64,000 nucleotides of DNA from NCBI RefSeq assembly GCF_013911645.1, contig NZ_JACESV010000008.1, positions 1 through 64,000 on the forward strand, written 5' to 3'. Each line of letters starts with the position of its first letter. Positions within the stretch are counted from its first letter, which is position 1. Below the pieces are notes generated by a model. It saw nothing but the letters and a program-made list of their open reading frames with translations. It had not been told where the DNA came from and did not search any database. This stretch comes from Allomuricauda sp. (GTDB lineage: Bacteria > Bacteroidota > Bacteroidia > Flavobacteriales > Flavobacteriaceae). This document shows, in pieces, positions 6,872-18,011 of the stretch. Position numbers and translations under genes: made by a program.

Positions 6872-8173
6872 ATGGGAGCTATCGTAGCCATTGTAGGAAG
6901 ACCCAATGTTGGGAAGTCCACCTTTTTTAACCGACTTATTCAACGCCGTGAGGCGATAGTGGATGCCGTCAGTGGTGTTACACGCGACCGTCATTACGGC
7001 AAAAGTGACTGGAATGGCAAGGAGTTTTCCGTCATTGACACTGGTGGTTACGTTCTGGGCAGCGACGATGTTTTCGAAAAGGAAATCGACAAACAAGTGG
7101 AATTGGCCATTGATGAGGCCGATGCCATCATTTTTATGGTAGATGTGGAATCTGGCGTAACAGGAATGGATGAAGATGTTGCCAAGCTATTGCGCAGAGT
7201 AGATAAGCCTATTTTTTTGGCGGTAAATAAAGTCGATAATAGCAAACGTATGGCCGATGCCGTAGAATTCTATTCCTTGGGACTGGGTGAATACTACCCC
7301 CTGTCAAGCATCAATGGTAGCGGTACAGGAGAGTTATTGGATGCCCTTGTTAAAGTACTTCCGGAAGAGAAAGAAGAGGAAAGCGAATTGCCTCGTTTTG
7401 CCGTGGTAGGTAGGCCCAATGCAGGGAAATCATCCTTTATTAATGCATTGATAGGAGAGGACCGCTACATCGTAACCGATATTGCGGGAACTACACGCGA
7501 TAGTATCGACACCAAATACAATCGATTTGGTTTTGAATTCAATTTAGTGGATACGGCTGGTATTCGACGTAAGGCCAAAGTGAAAGAAGACTTGGAATTT
7601 TACTCCGTAATGCGTTCCGTTCGGGCCATTGAGTATTGCGATGTTTGTATTGTGATGTTGGATGCGACCCGAGGATTTGATGGACAAGTGCAAAACATAT
7701 TTTGGTTGGCACAGCGCAACAACAAGGGAATTGTGATTTTGGTGAACAAATGGGATTTGGTGGAAAAAGAAACCAATTCGGTAAAAGAATATACCGCCAA
7801 AATAAAAGAAGTGATTTCCCCTTTTGAAGACGTGCCGATTCTTTTTGTTTCCGTGCTAAACAAACAACGGATTTACAAAGCGATAGAAACCGCTGTGGAC
7901 GTATACAAAAACCGTTCAAAACGTATCCCGACCCGCAAATTGAACGATATAATGCTTCCCATTATTGAGAAAACACCACCTCCATCTACCAAAGGGAAAT
8001 ACGTTAAGATCAAGTTTTGCACCCAATTGCCCACACCATATCCGCAATTTGCTTTTTTCTGCAACTTGCCCCAGTATGTGAAGGATCCTTATAAACGATT
8101 TTTGGAGAATAAAATCAGGCAGAATTTTGACTTTACAGGTGTTCCGATGACCATTTTTATGCGGAAGAAGTAA
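6872..8173 (+). CDS. der: ribosome-associated GTPase Der (EngA)
   Basis: 433 residues with two tandem G domains followed by a KH-like domain, the arrangement unique to Der, which acts in 50S subunit maturation. The first domain has [14 protein letters not shown] and NKVD; the second has [17 protein letters not shown] and NKWD. The C-terminal KH-like domain includes the stretch from about residue 350 to the end. Start and length match the family. The stop abuts the end of pbpC, which is convergent. Confidence 0.96.
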   Translation: MGAIVAIVGRPNVGKSTFFNRLIQRREAIVDAVSGVTRDRHYGKSDWNGKEFSVIDTGGYVLGSDDVFEKEIDKQVELAIDEADAIIFMVDVESGVTGMDEDVAKLLRRVDKPIFLAVNKVDNSKRMADAVEFYSLGLGEYYPLSSINGSGTGELLDALVKVLPEEKEEESELPRFAVVGRPNAGKSSFINALIGEDRYIVTDIAGTTRDSIDTKYNRFGFEFNLVDTAGIRRKAKVKEDLEFYSVMRSVRAIEYCDVCIVMLDATRGFDGQVQNIFWLAQRNNKGIVILVNKWDLVEKETNSVKEYTAKIKEVISPFEDVPILFVSVLNKQRIYKAIETAVDVYKNRSKRIPTRKLNDIMLPIIEKTPPPSTKGKYVKIKFCTQLPTPYPQFAFFCNLPQYVKDPYKRFLENKIRQNFDFTGVPMTIFMRKK

Positions 8174-10546
8174 CTATTCGTCCGAAGCTGACCGTACTTC
8201 CACCACTTGTTGAATTCGGTTGCCTTGATTGTCAACCGCTGTTAAGGTATAGTTGCCAGGTTTAATGTCTAAAATGAGTTCGTGGAAATTTTCGGTCTTG
8301 CCTACAAAAATCTCATCCAAATACCAATAAATAACAGCATCGGATTGTTGGTGTGCCAATTTTAGTATGATTTCTGATGTTTTGTTACCCAAATCTTTTG
8401 GGAGCAGAACCGCCTCGTTTTTTTTCGGGTAGATGAATTCCATCAAATTGTTTTCCAATGTGGAACAACCCTCCAAATAAGGTGGTAAAGGTTTGTAATT
8501 GGGATTGGAAGATGCATAATAGTATTCCAAAATAGGAGGGAGTACCAACCAATTTTTGGCCACTATATCATCCAACGGATAACATTCCGAATTCACCCTA
8601 AATTGTTCTGAGGCATCCAAAAATACCTGTTCATGATAGGGACAGGGACCGCTTCGGGTGCCGTGGGTGGGCACCCATTCTTTTTTGATGTCATCACAGT
8701 ACACCGAGGCTCTATATCCGCTTTCGGCACAAACCTCTAATTCAACAAGATCATCAAACGGTTCTTGGAACCAACCGCTAGCTGGAAGTGCATCCAACAC
8801 ATCAAAAAGTAATGGAGCGGCTGCGCTGATGCCCGTAAGCCCGGGTCGGCCCTCGCCATCAGCATTGCCCGCCCAAACACCAATGGCATATTTTGGCGTA
8901 ACCCCTACGGCCCAAGCATCCTTAAAACCAAAACTCGTCCCGGTTTTCCATGCAATGGGCTGGGAGGAATCAAAAAACTGCCAATTTTCATCGCCTTCAG
9001 GTCGGTTGACCTCATACATCGATTGAAAAGTACTGAAGATGGCTCCTGCACCCAAAACCAATGGGTCAAACTGTTCTTCCCCAAAATCTTTGGACTCATT
9101 TTGCAAATAGTTAGCTTCTGTAAATTCTTGGTTCCTGTAGGTACTGGAATGGGTCAGAAAATAGTTTAGACTGGAAGCCATCGAAGCATAAGTGGAAGTC
9201 ACTTCCCAAAGGGAACTCTCGGCACCACCAAGAATCAACGATAACCCATAATAGGAAGCGGGCTTGTCTAACGACTCCATCTTCATTTTGTGGAGCTTGT
9301 TATAGAACTTTTGAAGCCCGTATTCCCGCAACAATCTAACCGCTGGCACATTCAGAGAGCGGGAAAGTGCTTTGCTGGCAGGCACGGCACCTAGGTGTTT
9401 TAAATTAAAATTTTGTGGATTGTATCCGTTGATTACCGTTGGAACATCTTCCACCAAACTGTTTGGGAGTAATTGTCCTTCATCCAACAATGAAGCAAAC
9501 AAAAAGGGTTTTAAGGTACTGCCCGTACTTCTTTTTTTAGTGATGATGTCCACATAATTGGCGTGTGTCTCATCCGAAGGAGAATTTCCTACATACCCAA
9601 GCACTTTTCGGGTTTCCACATCTAAGACCAAAATAGCCAAATTGTGGATTTCGTTGCTCTGCAACTGCCGATAATGCCTTTCGGCCAAAAGATTCAATCG
9701 CTGCTGTAATGGTTTTTGCAATGAAGTGGTTATACGCTCGCCCGGATGCTCGTTTCGGATACGTTCTGTAAGATGGGGAGCTATATCGGGCAGTGGCATT
9801 GGCTTTTGCGGAAGCGGTTCGGCAATGGCCAATTCGTAAGTAGTTTGGTCGATGATTTCTTTGTCCCACAATTTTTTCAATAATCGGTTTCGTTTGTCCA
9901 GAAAGGTTTGTTCATTTCTTCCGGGGAAAATCAATGCCGGGGCATTGGGTAAAACCGCCAGGGCAGCCGATTGCCCCCAGCTCAATTCGTGGGCAGGAAT
10001 CCCAAAATAACGCCATGCAGCCGTCTCCAACCCTACCACATTGCCCCCGTAAGGTGTGTGGGAGGCATAGCGTTTTAAAATTTCCTCTTTCGAGTACCGA
10101 AATTCCAGCCGAGTTGCCATAAATACTTCGATGAGTTTTTCCCAATAGGTTCTGCTTTGATTTTTTCTGCTCAAACGGATGACCTGCTGAGTGATGGTGC
10201 TGCCACCCCTTCGGGTTTCCTTGGTGAGGTTGTGCCCAATGGCCTTGATAATGGAAATTGGGTTAAACCCAGGGTGACTATAAAAATACTCGTCTTCAAA
10301 CAGTAAAATACTCTGCTTGAAGCGTTCCGGAACAGAGTCCATTTGCGGGAACCGCCATTGACCATCATCAGCAATGCGAGCACCGATTAGGGAGCCTTCC
10401 GAACTGTCCACAACCGTTGAAGTGGGATCTTTAAAAAGATTTTTCGGCAAGCAAAACAGCCATAAAATCAATACAATGGATAAAAGGATAACCTTGATTC
10501 GATGTTTTAAAATAGTTTTTTTTAGGGCTGATAAAAAAAACTTCAT
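8174..10546 (-). CDS. pbpC: penicillin-binding protein 1C
   Basis: A bifunctional class A PBP of about 790 residues. After one N-terminal membrane helix comes the glycosyltransferase domain with EDEYFYSHPGF and RRGGSTITQQ (about 75-150), then the transpeptidase domain with the catalytic Ser in GSTLKPF and a KTGTS box, then the PBP1C C-terminal beta domain. I start at ATG 10546 (MKFFLSALKK), ten bases after the upstream stop; a start at 10597 would overlap that gene by 41 bases. The tight pairing with an alpha-2-macroglobulin gene is the conserved yfhM-pbpC unit, in which PBP1C is thought to repair peptidoglycan when the macroglobulin traps attacking proteases. Confidence 0.93.
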   Translation of the reverse strand: MKFFLSALKKTILKHRIKVILLSIVLILWLFCLPKNLFKDPTSTVVDSSEGSLIGARIADDGQWRFPQMDSVPERFKQSILLFEDEYFYSHPGFNPISIIKAIGHNLTKETRRGGSTITQQVIRLSRKNQSRTYWEKLIEVFMATRLEFRYSKEEILKRYASHTPYGGNVVGLETAAWRYFGIPAHELSWGQSAALAVLPNAPALIFPGRNEQTFLDKRNRLLKKLWDKEIIDQTTYELAIAEPLPQKPMPLPDIAPHLTERIRNEHPGERITTSLQKPLQQRLNLLAERHYRQLQSNEIHNLAILVLDVETRKVLGYVGNSPSDETHANYVDIITKKRSTGSTLKPFLFASLLDEGQLLPNSLVEDVPTVINGYNPQNFNLKHLGAVPASKALSRSLNVPAVRLLREYGLQKFYNKLHKMKMESLDKPASYYGLSLILGGAESSLWEVTSTYASMASSLNYFLTHSSTYRNQEFTEANYLQNESKDFGEEQFDPLVLGAGAIFSTFQSMYEVNRPEGDENWQFFDSSQPIAWKTGTSFGFKDAWAVGVTPKYAIGVWAGNADGEGRPGLTGISAAAPLLFDVLDALPASGWFQEPFDDLVELEVCAESGYRASVYCDDIKKEWVPTHGTRSGPCPYHEQVFLDASEQFRVNSECYPLDDIVAKNWLVLPPILEYYYASSNPNYKPLPPYLEGCSTLENNLMEFIYPKKNEAVLLPKDLGNKTSEIILKLAHQQSDAVIYWYLDEIFVGKTENFHELILDIKPGNYTLTAVDNQGNRIQQVVEVRSASDE

Positions 10547-10556
10547 CCACACCAAA

Positions 10557-13500
10557 CTACTGAACAACTTTGACCCAATTGCCCTTGTTTCTAGCATAAT
10601 AAGTGTTATCGTACATGGCTTCTACTTGTGCTCCGGGCAAATAGTATTCCCCCAAAAACGAAGCGTTCAGTTTTATGGTGAACGTTTTCGACTTTCTGCT
10701 ATCAATATCAAAATACAAATGGGTACGGTCGTCCCTGGTATCCACATAATCCGCTTTTGAAGCATTAGCGTTGCTGCCTCCAGCAAATGAAGTGTCCACA
10801 ATTTCCCATCCACTGGGCACGATATGGGTGAGTGCTACATTATCGATATAATCATCCGAACCATTAAATATTGTAATCTGAGCTTGAAACTCTGTTCCCT
10901 GTCTCAGTTCATTTATATTGACGGAATTGCCCAATGGATCTTGGTAGTTCACGGACAACCTTAGGTTTTGTTGTTGTGCCAACTCTTCGCCAACGGGTAA
11001 TTTTCCAGTTTGGGTAAGGGTCGCGTAAATGATGTTTCCTTGATTGTTTTTCAGTTCGATTTCCTCTTTAAAGGAAGTCACGGAAAGTTCCCGCTGTGCT
11101 ATGGCCCTATCGGTTTTGATATTAATGTTCTTTCCATTGTTGGTAAAGGTAAGGTCGATGGATCTTCCCCCATTCTTCATCACCATTTTGGACAAAGCCA
11201 AGAGAGCAAAAGCTGTTTCTTGGGTGCTATACCATTGCTGTGATGATAAATTTTTGGCCAAGGAAACGGCCAGTTCCCTTTGTTGCGGGTCACCCAAAAT
11301 CACCATGGTTTCCAGCGCCATGGCACGGTTTCTGAAAACCGAACCATAGGTTCTGTAATTGTAGTTATTGGGTTTAAAGTTGATGTTTGCCTTTTGGGCA
11401 ATGGCTTCTGCCACCTCCTTTTTCCCAACAAGGGCATAAGCGGCGGCCAATCTCCATTTGGCTTCATTGCTAAGATTTGCGGTTTCGCGTAAACGGTTCA
11501 TTGCGGCCAGTTCAGGTTGTTGTGCCAAGGCCAATGTGTACAATCGATATGCTTGTGAAACATCATCGTTGTAATAGGTGCTTTGGTTACTCCATTGACG
11601 CGCCGCATTCTTTTGGTATCTCAACCAATTGCTCAAGAATGTCAAAGGAAGTTGGTATCCTTCTTTTTTGGCTTCCAACATAAAATGCCCGGCGTAGGAA
11701 GTGCCCCAATCATCGGCATGGCCATAACCGGGCCAGTAGCTCAGTCCGCCATTGGGAATCTGGAAATCACCAAGTCTGTCGATGGCAGCTTTGATGTTTT
11801 TCTCGACGTCTTTCTTTTTATCAAAAGTGATGTCCAACACATCTGCCAAGAACAATTGTGGGAACGCTGTCGAAGTGGTCTGTTCCACGCATCCGTGTGG
11901 ATAACGTAACAAGTAATCCATCCGTTTGGAAAAATCCATCGGGGGTAGTGTGGAAAACTCAATAAACGCTGTATTGGTGCCCGATGTGCCAAAAGTTTCC
12001 ATCGAAATGGTCTGCGAACCATTGGCATCCAAAGTGTACAATTCACTTTTTGTGGTGATGGGGTTCGGGTTTTCCACATCAATTTCGGTTTCGTTACTGG
12101 CACTTTCCCCAGCTCCCGAAGCGGTAACTTTTATGGTTTGGAACGATGAAGTTGGGTTCACTTTAAAATCAAAATTCACGATTTGCTCCCCAACGGCATT
12201 AAAAGTGATATTTTTTGATGTTCCGTTGATGGGCTCCAAAGCTTTTCCAGCATCAATGGTAACTTTTACATTTTTTACCTTGGGTTCCATGGCAAAAACG
12301 GTCACTGGGATGGTTACTTTTTCACCAGGGGATAATTTTCGTGGAATGGAAGTCAAAACCATCAATGGTTTGCGCACTGGAGTTGTTTTTTCAGCATTTC
12401 CATAGGCACTGTTTGGGTTTCCGGCAACGACCATGGTTCTTACGGAGCCTACATAATTGGGCATATCAATGGTGTGTGATGCTTTTTCTCCTCCCTTTAG
12501 GGTAAATGGCCCCAAATAAGTGACTACAGGTTTAAATCGCTGTGCTTTTCGGTTTTTGGCACCAGCACCAATACCGCCACCGCCAATAGCGTAAATATTA
12601 TCCACACTCACGGAATAAGCTCCCATCACATCATCAAAAATATCAAAAGTCTTGACGCCCAATGCTTGTCTGGCATAAAACGAACCGTGAATATCCGGTG
12701 TGCTAAATTGGGTAAGGTCCAAAAGTCCTTCGTCCACCACGGCCAATGAATAGGTCATCGGTTTTTTACTGGTTTCAGAAACGGTGACCTTAAACGGTTT
12801 TTTAGGCTCCAAAACATCGGGCATACTGATTTGTGGTTCCAAAAGGGTAGCCGGGTTTTCAACCAATAGCGGTACCACGCCATACAACCGTATGGGAAGA
12901 TCGTTTTTTACTTGACTGTGGGGTTGCAACAAGGAGATGTTGACATAGGCATTCGGGGCCATTTCAGCAGTTATTGGAATGGTTGCCTTGGTTTCTTTGG
13001 ATGAGGTCTCAATCCATTGTTGTGATAGTACTTCGGTTCCATTTTCTATGCTTATTAAAGCACGTCCGCCTCTATCTGATGGGAAAGTGACCATAGCTTC
13101 TTCACCCAAGGTGTATTTTTCCTTGTCGGTGGAGAAAATCAAAATTTTGGAGCTTTCTGCATCTGCGGATGCGGGCCTTCTCCACCAATTGCTGTAAAAA
13201 TAGGCGGTACGGCCTGTGGCGTGTCCTGAGACTTCGTCAATAACACGAATCAAGAAACGACCTCCCTGCTCATCGGGAACATTGATGTTGAAATTGCCCT
13301 TTCCTTTACTTCCGGTCGTAATCTCCATTTCCTTGAAAGGACGGTGTACAGTAGCATTTTCATAGCGGGACAGATTGTCGTAACCTCGGTTCCACCACCA
13401 GCGCCATTCGATTTTGAATACTTGTACTTTTAGCTTTCTATTGGATGATGGATTTCCTTGGGCATCCACAGTGACCACATCAAAGGTGTTGTTGTCATCC

Positions 13501-16118
13501 GTTAAGAAAGAGCCGTATTGTTTTGCTTTAGGGGAACGGAGTCCCACAAAATTTGAAAATGGGGCCAAATTCTTGGAGAACACATCAATGGAGAAATCAC
13601 CTCCACCCTCAAAAACTTTGGTGGTGAAAGTTGCTTGCAACATTCCCGGTGCATTCCCATTTATCTCTATTTTTTTGTTGATGTCCAGCTCACCGTTGGC
13701 GTCCAACTTGGATGAAATCCACTGCAATTCGGTCTCATTGAAATCACGTGATGGGTCTTGGAACACATAATCTTTGAACTTTGGAAAGGCCATTGAAGCT
13801 TGCTTCAAAGTAGCATTTATGTCAATTTTCAGGTTACGGGCAGGAGCTCCGTGCAGCCACTTTACGGTTGCTTTTCCGCGATTGAAAGTATTTGCTTCCA
13901 GTACTTCGTCATCAAAAGCAAAATCCACTTTTAATCGGTTGGGCTTTACCGTGGCCACTTTTAAGGTTTTACTGAATTGTGCACCGCCCACAATCACTTT
14001 GGCCGACCAATTTCCCGTTGGGGCGTTAGCATCGGTCGGGATAGGGAAATAGTAAAAATTCTTTTCTTTTTTAGTATATAAGCCATCAGAAACTGGGGTA
14101 CTACCTTCTTTTAAAACATTCCGCTGTACCAATTTCCCGCGGGCATCGCTAACTTCCAAAGTAACCGGGTGCCCTTTGGGCAAAGGATTGGCGTTATCGT
14201 CCAGAACAAAGGTCAAATGTATGACATCACCGGGTCGGTGGACACCTCTTTCAGTATAGATGAACCCTTGCAATCCTTTTTGGAGCTGCTCGCCAGAAAC
14301 ATCGAACTTGCTGAGGGATAATGCGTTGCCATCTGCGAGTTTGGCGTAGGCGAAATTGTTGTTGTGCTCGGCCACGGCAAAGGCAATGCCCTTGTCGCTG
14401 TCATAAACGGATAGGCCTTTGGTATCGGTAGTGGTCTCGCCGATAAGTTGTTGTTGGAAATTATACAGCTTTATTTTGGCGTCCGCTACGGGTTGTGTGG
14501 TGAGCAAGTTGGTCACCGCAAAGTGGTGTGAGTGGTTGCTTCCTTTTTTAACGATTAGCCCCAAATCGCTTCCCAATAGATTGGTGGCGGCTATTCTATC
14601 GTAATTGTAGTAAGCGGAATGACAGGGGTTGTCACGCTCTTCCCAATTATAATCATAGTTTCTGTAATTGTAGATTTCATTGTCCCAATAGCGTTCTTCT
14701 TCTGAGGCTTCATCAGAACTTTGTTCCAATGCATATTCGGTTTTTGATTCTTCGGTTTCTGCACCATCACCACAATCGTAAGAGGTGTGTTCTTTCTTAA
14801 AGCTGAATTCGACCCGATACAATGAACCGGGATGAATTTGAATCAATTTGGATAAATCCAAACCATGTGCCTGCCAATAACTGGTGTTTTTATTGCCATC
14901 TTCGGTCAGGGGAATAACTTTGTATGCTACTCTTCGACCCACAGGCCTGAAATCGGGATTATAATTTTCTGTTAAGTCATAATTTTGGAGGTATTGCAGC
15001 ATGTTGTTTTCATATACTTGGATGACGCGAACTTCAACTGCGGTAAGATTGACCGTTTCAAAATATATGGGTGTTGATGCCGCATTGGGCAAAATGGTTC
15101 CTTTGGAAATGAGTCGTACGGCAGGTTTTAATTGCTCAAAAGAGACCAGTTCAGAAAAGTTGTTCTTCAGAGTAAAACCATATTCGCTTTTAATACCTTG
15201 AAATGCATTGACACGAACCTCTCCCAAAATTCGGTTGGAGGGATAAACACTCAAAACGTTTCCATTGATTTCGTAGCGCAAACTTTCGGCGTTTTCAATG
15301 GTTACCAGACCGTTTAGGTTTTGGTCTTGCTTCAAGGGTTCGGAAAAATTTAGGGTCAATACAGCATTTGGAGCGGATGTTGTTTTGGCATCAACAATCA
15401 CAAATTTGTTTTTACCTGGAATCGGATAGGTTTCGGAGCCTTCGTTTTCAATATTGTAAGCTTTCCCCGTCCAATTTACGGTCAATTTACTATCGGCTGT
15501 TTTTCTGGAGATACTATCAATCTTAAAGCTGTAATATTGTGCATTGTCCGAAGTGTTGTCCCATTTTACGGAAATGTTTTTGTCTCCTTGTTGTACAGAA
15601 AGCACCAAGTTTATTTTTGATGCCTCCAGAATATCGGAAGCATCCAAAGTGCCGGTAACATATTGCCAATCCTTACTATACGATTGTAAATTGCCCAGAT
15701 TGATTTTAAAATTCGGCGCAATGGTCTTAAAACTGAAGGTGTAGGTTTTGAACTCGTTATCAATATCTTCAAAGAGTTTGTTCAGTTTCAGGCGGATAGT
15801 GTACTCGGTATTGGGTTTTAAATATTCCGAGGGCTGGAATATGAGCTCCCTTCCGTTTTCTATTATGAGCTTTCCATTCACCTTTGGTGAAATGTCCAAA
15901 TATTTTGATGGTAACTCTTGAGTCAGTTCAAACTGCTCCAATTGTTGGGCCAAGGCAATGGTGATGGAGGTGGAAATACTTTGGTTGCCGTTGGTGTGAT
16001 AACTTATGTAGTCTTTGAACTTAAAAAGGTTGTCGGTTTCGGAAGTACCGTTCTTTTTTTTACAGGATGCTAAGAGAATAAGTAGGGAAATGAAGAGCGT
16101 TTTGAATGACCGGGACAT
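10557..16118 (-). CDS. alpha-2-macroglobulin family lipoprotein
   Basis: At 1853 residues this is a full-length bacterial alpha-2-macroglobulin. A lipoprotein signal (LLILLASCKKK) is followed by MG-type beta domains, a central A2M region (GPFTLKGGEKASHTIDMP), the thioester motif CVEQ near residue 1408 and a helical complement-like domain after it. Such proteins sit in the periplasm and trap proteases covalently through the Cys-Gln thioester. It is cotranscribed with pbpC. The start is the only ATG that gives an intact lipobox. Confidence 0.93.
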   Translation of the reverse strand: MSRSFKTLFISLLILLASCKKKNGTSETDNLFKFKDYISYHTNGNQSISTSITIALAQQLEQFELTQELPSKYLDISPKVNGKLIIENGRELIFQPSEYLKPNTEYTIRLKLNKLFEDIDNEFKTYTFSFKTIAPNFKINLGNLQSYSKDWQYVTGTLDASDILEASKINLVLSVQQGDKNISVKWDNTSDNAQYYSFKIDSISRKTADSKLTVNWTGKAYNIENEGSETYPIPGKNKFVIVDAKTTSAPNAVLTLNFSEPLKQDQNLNGLVTIENAESLRYEINGNVLSVYPSNRILGEVRVNAFQGIKSEYGFTLKNNFSELVSFEQLKPAVRLISKGTILPNAASTPIYFETVNLTAVEVRVIQVYENNMLQYLQNYDLTENYNPDFRPVGRRVAYKVIPLTEDGNKNTSYWQAHGLDLSKLIQIHPGSLYRVEFSFKKEHTSYDCGDGAETEESKTEYALEQSSDEASEEERYWDNEIYNYRNYDYNWEERDNPCHSAYYNYDRIAATNLLGSDLGLIVKKGSNHSHHFAVTNLLTTQPVADAKIKLYNFQQQLIGETTTDTKGLSVYDSDKGIAFAVAEHNNNFAYAKLADGNALSLSKFDVSGEQLQKGLQGFIYTERGVHRPGDVIHLTFVLDDNANPLPKGHPVTLEVSDARGKLVQRNVLKEGSTPVSDGLYTKKEKNFYYFPIPTDANAPTGNWSAKVIVGGAQFSKTLKVATVKPNRLKVDFAFDDEVLEANTFNRGKATVKWLHGAPARNLKIDINATLKQASMAFPKFKDYVFQDPSRDFNETELQWISSKLDANGELDINKKIEINGNAPGMLQATFTTKVFEGGGDFSIDVFSKNLAPFSNFVGLRSPKAKQYGSFLTDDNNTFDVVTVDAQGNPSSNRKLKVQVFKIEWRWWWNRGYDNLSRYENATVHRPFKEMEITTGSKGKGNFNINVPDEQGGRFLIRVIDEVSGHATGRTAYFYSNWWRRPASADAESSKILIFSTDKEKYTLGEEAMVTFPSDRGGRALISIENGTEVLSQQWIETSSKETKATIPITAEMAPNAYVNISLLQPHSQVKNDLPIRLYGVVPLLVENPATLLEPQISMPDVLEPKKPFKVTVSETSKKPMTYSLAVVDEGLLDLTQFSTPDIHGSFYARQALGVKTFDIFDDVMGAYSVSVDNIYAIGGGGIGAGAKNRKAQRFKPVVTYLGPFTLKGGEKASHTIDMPNYVGSVRTMVVAGNPNSAYGNAEKTTPVRKPLMVLTSIPRKLSPGEKVTIPVTVFAMEPKVKNVKVTIDAGKALEPINGTSKNITFNAVGEQIVNFDFKVNPTSSFQTIKVTASGAGESASNETEIDVENPNPITTKSELYTLDANGSQTISMETFGTSGTNTAFIEFSTLPPMDFSKRMDYLLRYPHGCVEQTTSTAFPQLFLADVLDITFDKKKDVEKNIKAAIDRLGDFQIPNGGLSYWPGYGHADDWGTSYAGHFMLEAKKEGYQLPLTFLSNWLRYQKNAARQWSNQSTYYNDDVSQAYRLYTLALAQQPELAAMNRLRETANLSNEAKWRLAAAYALVGKKEVAEAIAQKANINFKPNNYNYRTYGSVFRNRAMALETMVILGDPQQRELAVSLAKNLSSQQWYSTQETAFALLALSKMVMKNGGRSIDLTFTNNGKNINIKTDRAIAQRELSVTSFKEEIELKNNQGNIIYATLTQTGKLPVGEELAQQQNLRLSVNYQDPLGNSVNINELRQGTEFQAQITIFNGSDDYIDNVALTHIVPSGWEIVDTSFAGGSNANASKADYVDTRDDRTHLYFDIDSRKSKTFTIKLNASFLGEYYLPGAQVEAMYDNTYYARNKGNWVKVVQ

Positions 16119-16263
16119 GAAAAAGGAGTGTTTTTAATTACTATTAGCAAGATAGTTAAAATTGAACATCAGAGCCATGTTACTTGATGGATAGTTGGAT
16201 TGAATTTATAAATGAGGCCAAAGGCTCATAATAAAAAAGATTCAAGGTTTATGAGGCTATAAC

Positions 16264-16746
16264 TTATGTACTGGAAATGTAGAAAGTAATGGAAAGCGGC
16301 AGAGCGCCATATTTTTCCAATGTGTGGTCATAGGGAATATTTGCCTCCACACCTTCTATTGAGGTATAGGGACCGCAACATTCTCCTTGCCTAAAACTTG
16401 CGTTGAAACTTACAAATGATGACTCACCGTCTTTAATATTTATTGTGAACGATTTTTGACCGAATTCTTCGGTTGAAACCGGTACGACAATAACCATTCC
16501 TGTGATAGGGTATTGTTCTATAGAAAATGTAACGTTTTGGTTTTGTTCATTCAAAATTTGTATGGCTCCTGAATCCAAAGCTCCATTGGCTAGTAAATTC
16601 TCATCGTTTTCCAGACTTAAAAACGTTAATCGGATGATGTCTTCACCAACAAAGCAATCCACTAAAGAACAATCTATTGAGTTGTCATCTGATTTACACG
16701 ATAAAACGAATACTGAAATGAATAAAAGCAGTAGTTTTTTAGACAT
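16264..16746 (-). CDS. hypothetical lipoprotein
   Basis: 160 residues with a short signal and lipobox (FVLSCKSDD), so the mature protein is probably membrane-attached outside the cytoplasm. The rest is beta-rich and has a second Cys pair in GECCGPY (about 123-129). The acidic residues after the lipid Cys fit the surface-export pattern seen in Bacteroidota, which is inference. No characterised family is recognised. It stands alone between the macroglobulin gene and the TPM gene, about 145 bases from the former. Confidence 0.75.
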   Translation of the reverse strand: MSKKLLLLFISVFVLSCKSDDNSIDCSLVDCFVGEDIIRLTFLSLENDENLLANGALDSGAIQILNEQNQNVTFSIEQYPITGMVIVVPVSTEEFGQKSFTINIKDGESSFVSFNASFRQGECCGPYTSIEGVEANIPYDHTLEKYGALPLSITFYISST

Positions 16747-16801
16747 GAAGTCTTTTTTTTAAAAAGATGAAGATATGCCGTTTTGGTTGCTTTGTTTTCG
16801 A

Positions 16802-17590
16802 CTACCATCCACCGGAAGCACCGCCGCCTCCAAAGCCACCGCCACCGAAACCGCCACTAAACCCACCTCCACCACCGAGGCTTCCGCTACCAAAACCACC
16901 TGAAGAACCTGAGCTGCGACCCATATTGCTGAGGATGATCATATCCCAAATGTCAAGTCCGCCGCCCCTGCGACCACCTGGACCTCTGCCGCCTTTGTTT
17001 TTACGGCTCCATAAAATAATGATGATGATAATAAAGATAATGATAGGGAAAAGGGCGTCAAGAGGGAATTTTTTACCACTCCCAAAGGTACGGTCTTCGG
17101 TAAATTCGCCCGTAAGGACTTTAAAAATAGCATCGGAACCTTTGTCCAGACCACTATAATAATCCCCTTTTTTAAATTCCGGGATAATCACGGTTTCGAT
17201 TATTCGTCTCGACATTAAATCGGTAAGACGGCCTTCTACGCCATAGCCAGTGTTGATGGCAATTCTACGGTCGTCTTTGGCCAAAAGTACAAGCACCCCA
17301 TTGTCCTTGTCCGCTTGTCCAATGCCCCATTTTTGTCCCCATTGTGCCCCTAAAAAATTAATGCTTTCACCTTCGGTGGAACTAATAATGACAACCACTA
17401 TTTGTGTTGAGGTACTATCGGAATACTGAACCAGCTTTTGTTCCAGTGCATTGCTTTGCGATGGGGATAGCAGGTTCACATAATCGTAAACGCTGGTTTG
17501 TTTTTGCGGTTTTTCGGGTATGGTAAACTGCCCCCAAGCAAGGGAAACGTATAAAAAAGCCAGAAATAAACTACCCTTTGGATATCGCAT
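16802..17590 (-). CDS. TPM-domain membrane protein (YgcG-like)
   Basis: 262 residues: signal peptide, a TPM domain (about 33-165, beginning VYDYVNLLSPSQSNALEQKL and including TQIVVVI and DNGVLVLLA), one Ile-rich membrane helix (about 182-197) and a C-terminal Gly/Ser-rich tail. TPM proteins are envelope proteins of uncertain, possibly photosystem- or protease-related function. The gene overlaps the 3' end of a second TPM gene by 20 bases and belongs to a TPM-TPM-LemA unit found widely in Bacteroidota. The long Gly repeat makes the tail low-complexity. Confidence 0.88.
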   Translation of the reverse strand: MRYPKGSLFLAFLYVSLAWGQFTIPEKPQKQTSVYDYVNLLSPSQSNALEQKLVQYSDSTSTQIVVVIISSTEGESINFLGAQWGQKWGIGQADKDNGVLVLLAKDDRRIAINTGYGVEGRLTDLMSRRIIETVIIPEFKKGDYYSGLDKGSDAIFKVLTGEFTEDRTFGSGKKFPLDALFPIIIFIIIIIILWSRKNKGGRGPGGRRGGGLDIWDMIILSNMGRSSGSSGGFGSGSLGGGGGFSGGFGGGGFGGGGASGGW

Positions 17591-18011
17591 CGTTCAGTTC
17601 ATTGGTGTCGTTATGGTTCCATGGAAAGTGGGCTTCCAGTTCTTTGCCTGCCATAAGGATTCCCTCAACGATACCTTGTTTAAAATCCCCTTTTTTAAAA
17701 TGGGATGCCATTACATCTTTGGTGGTGTCCCAAAAACCTTTGGGAACGGCCCTGTCAATACCTTCTCCACCGTAGATCACAAATTTTTTATCGTCCACAG
17801 CCACATAAACAAGTACACCATTTCCTTCTTTGGTGTTGTCCATTTTTAGAAAATGGAAGATTTGTTGTGCCCGGCTAAAATGATCTATTTTGGTGGAGGC
17901 TTCAATATGTACCCGTATTTCACCAGAAGTATTTTTTTCGGCCTCAACAATGGCCTCAACAATTTCCTTTTCTTCCTCGGCGGTCAAAAACTCTTCTACG
18001 TGCGACATCAT
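17571..18011 (-). CDS. TPM-domain protein, soluble form
   Basis: 146 residues consisting almost only of a TPM domain: EEEKEIVEAIVEAEKNTSGEIRVHI at the start, then NGVLVYVAVDDKKFVIYGGEGI. No signal peptide or membrane helix is present, so unlike its neighbour it may act in the cytoplasm. It starts directly at the end of the LemA gene and overlaps the membrane TPM gene, so all three are likely translated from one mRNA. Two ATGs lie side by side at the start. Confidence 0.88.
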   Translation of the reverse strand: MMSHVEEFLTAEEEKEIVEAIVEAEKNTSGEIRVHIEASTKIDHFSRAQQIFHFLKMDNTKEGNGVLVYVAVDDKKFVIYGGEGIDRAVPKGFWDTTKDVMASHFKKGDFKQGIVEGILMAGKELEAHFPWNHNDTNELNDAISKG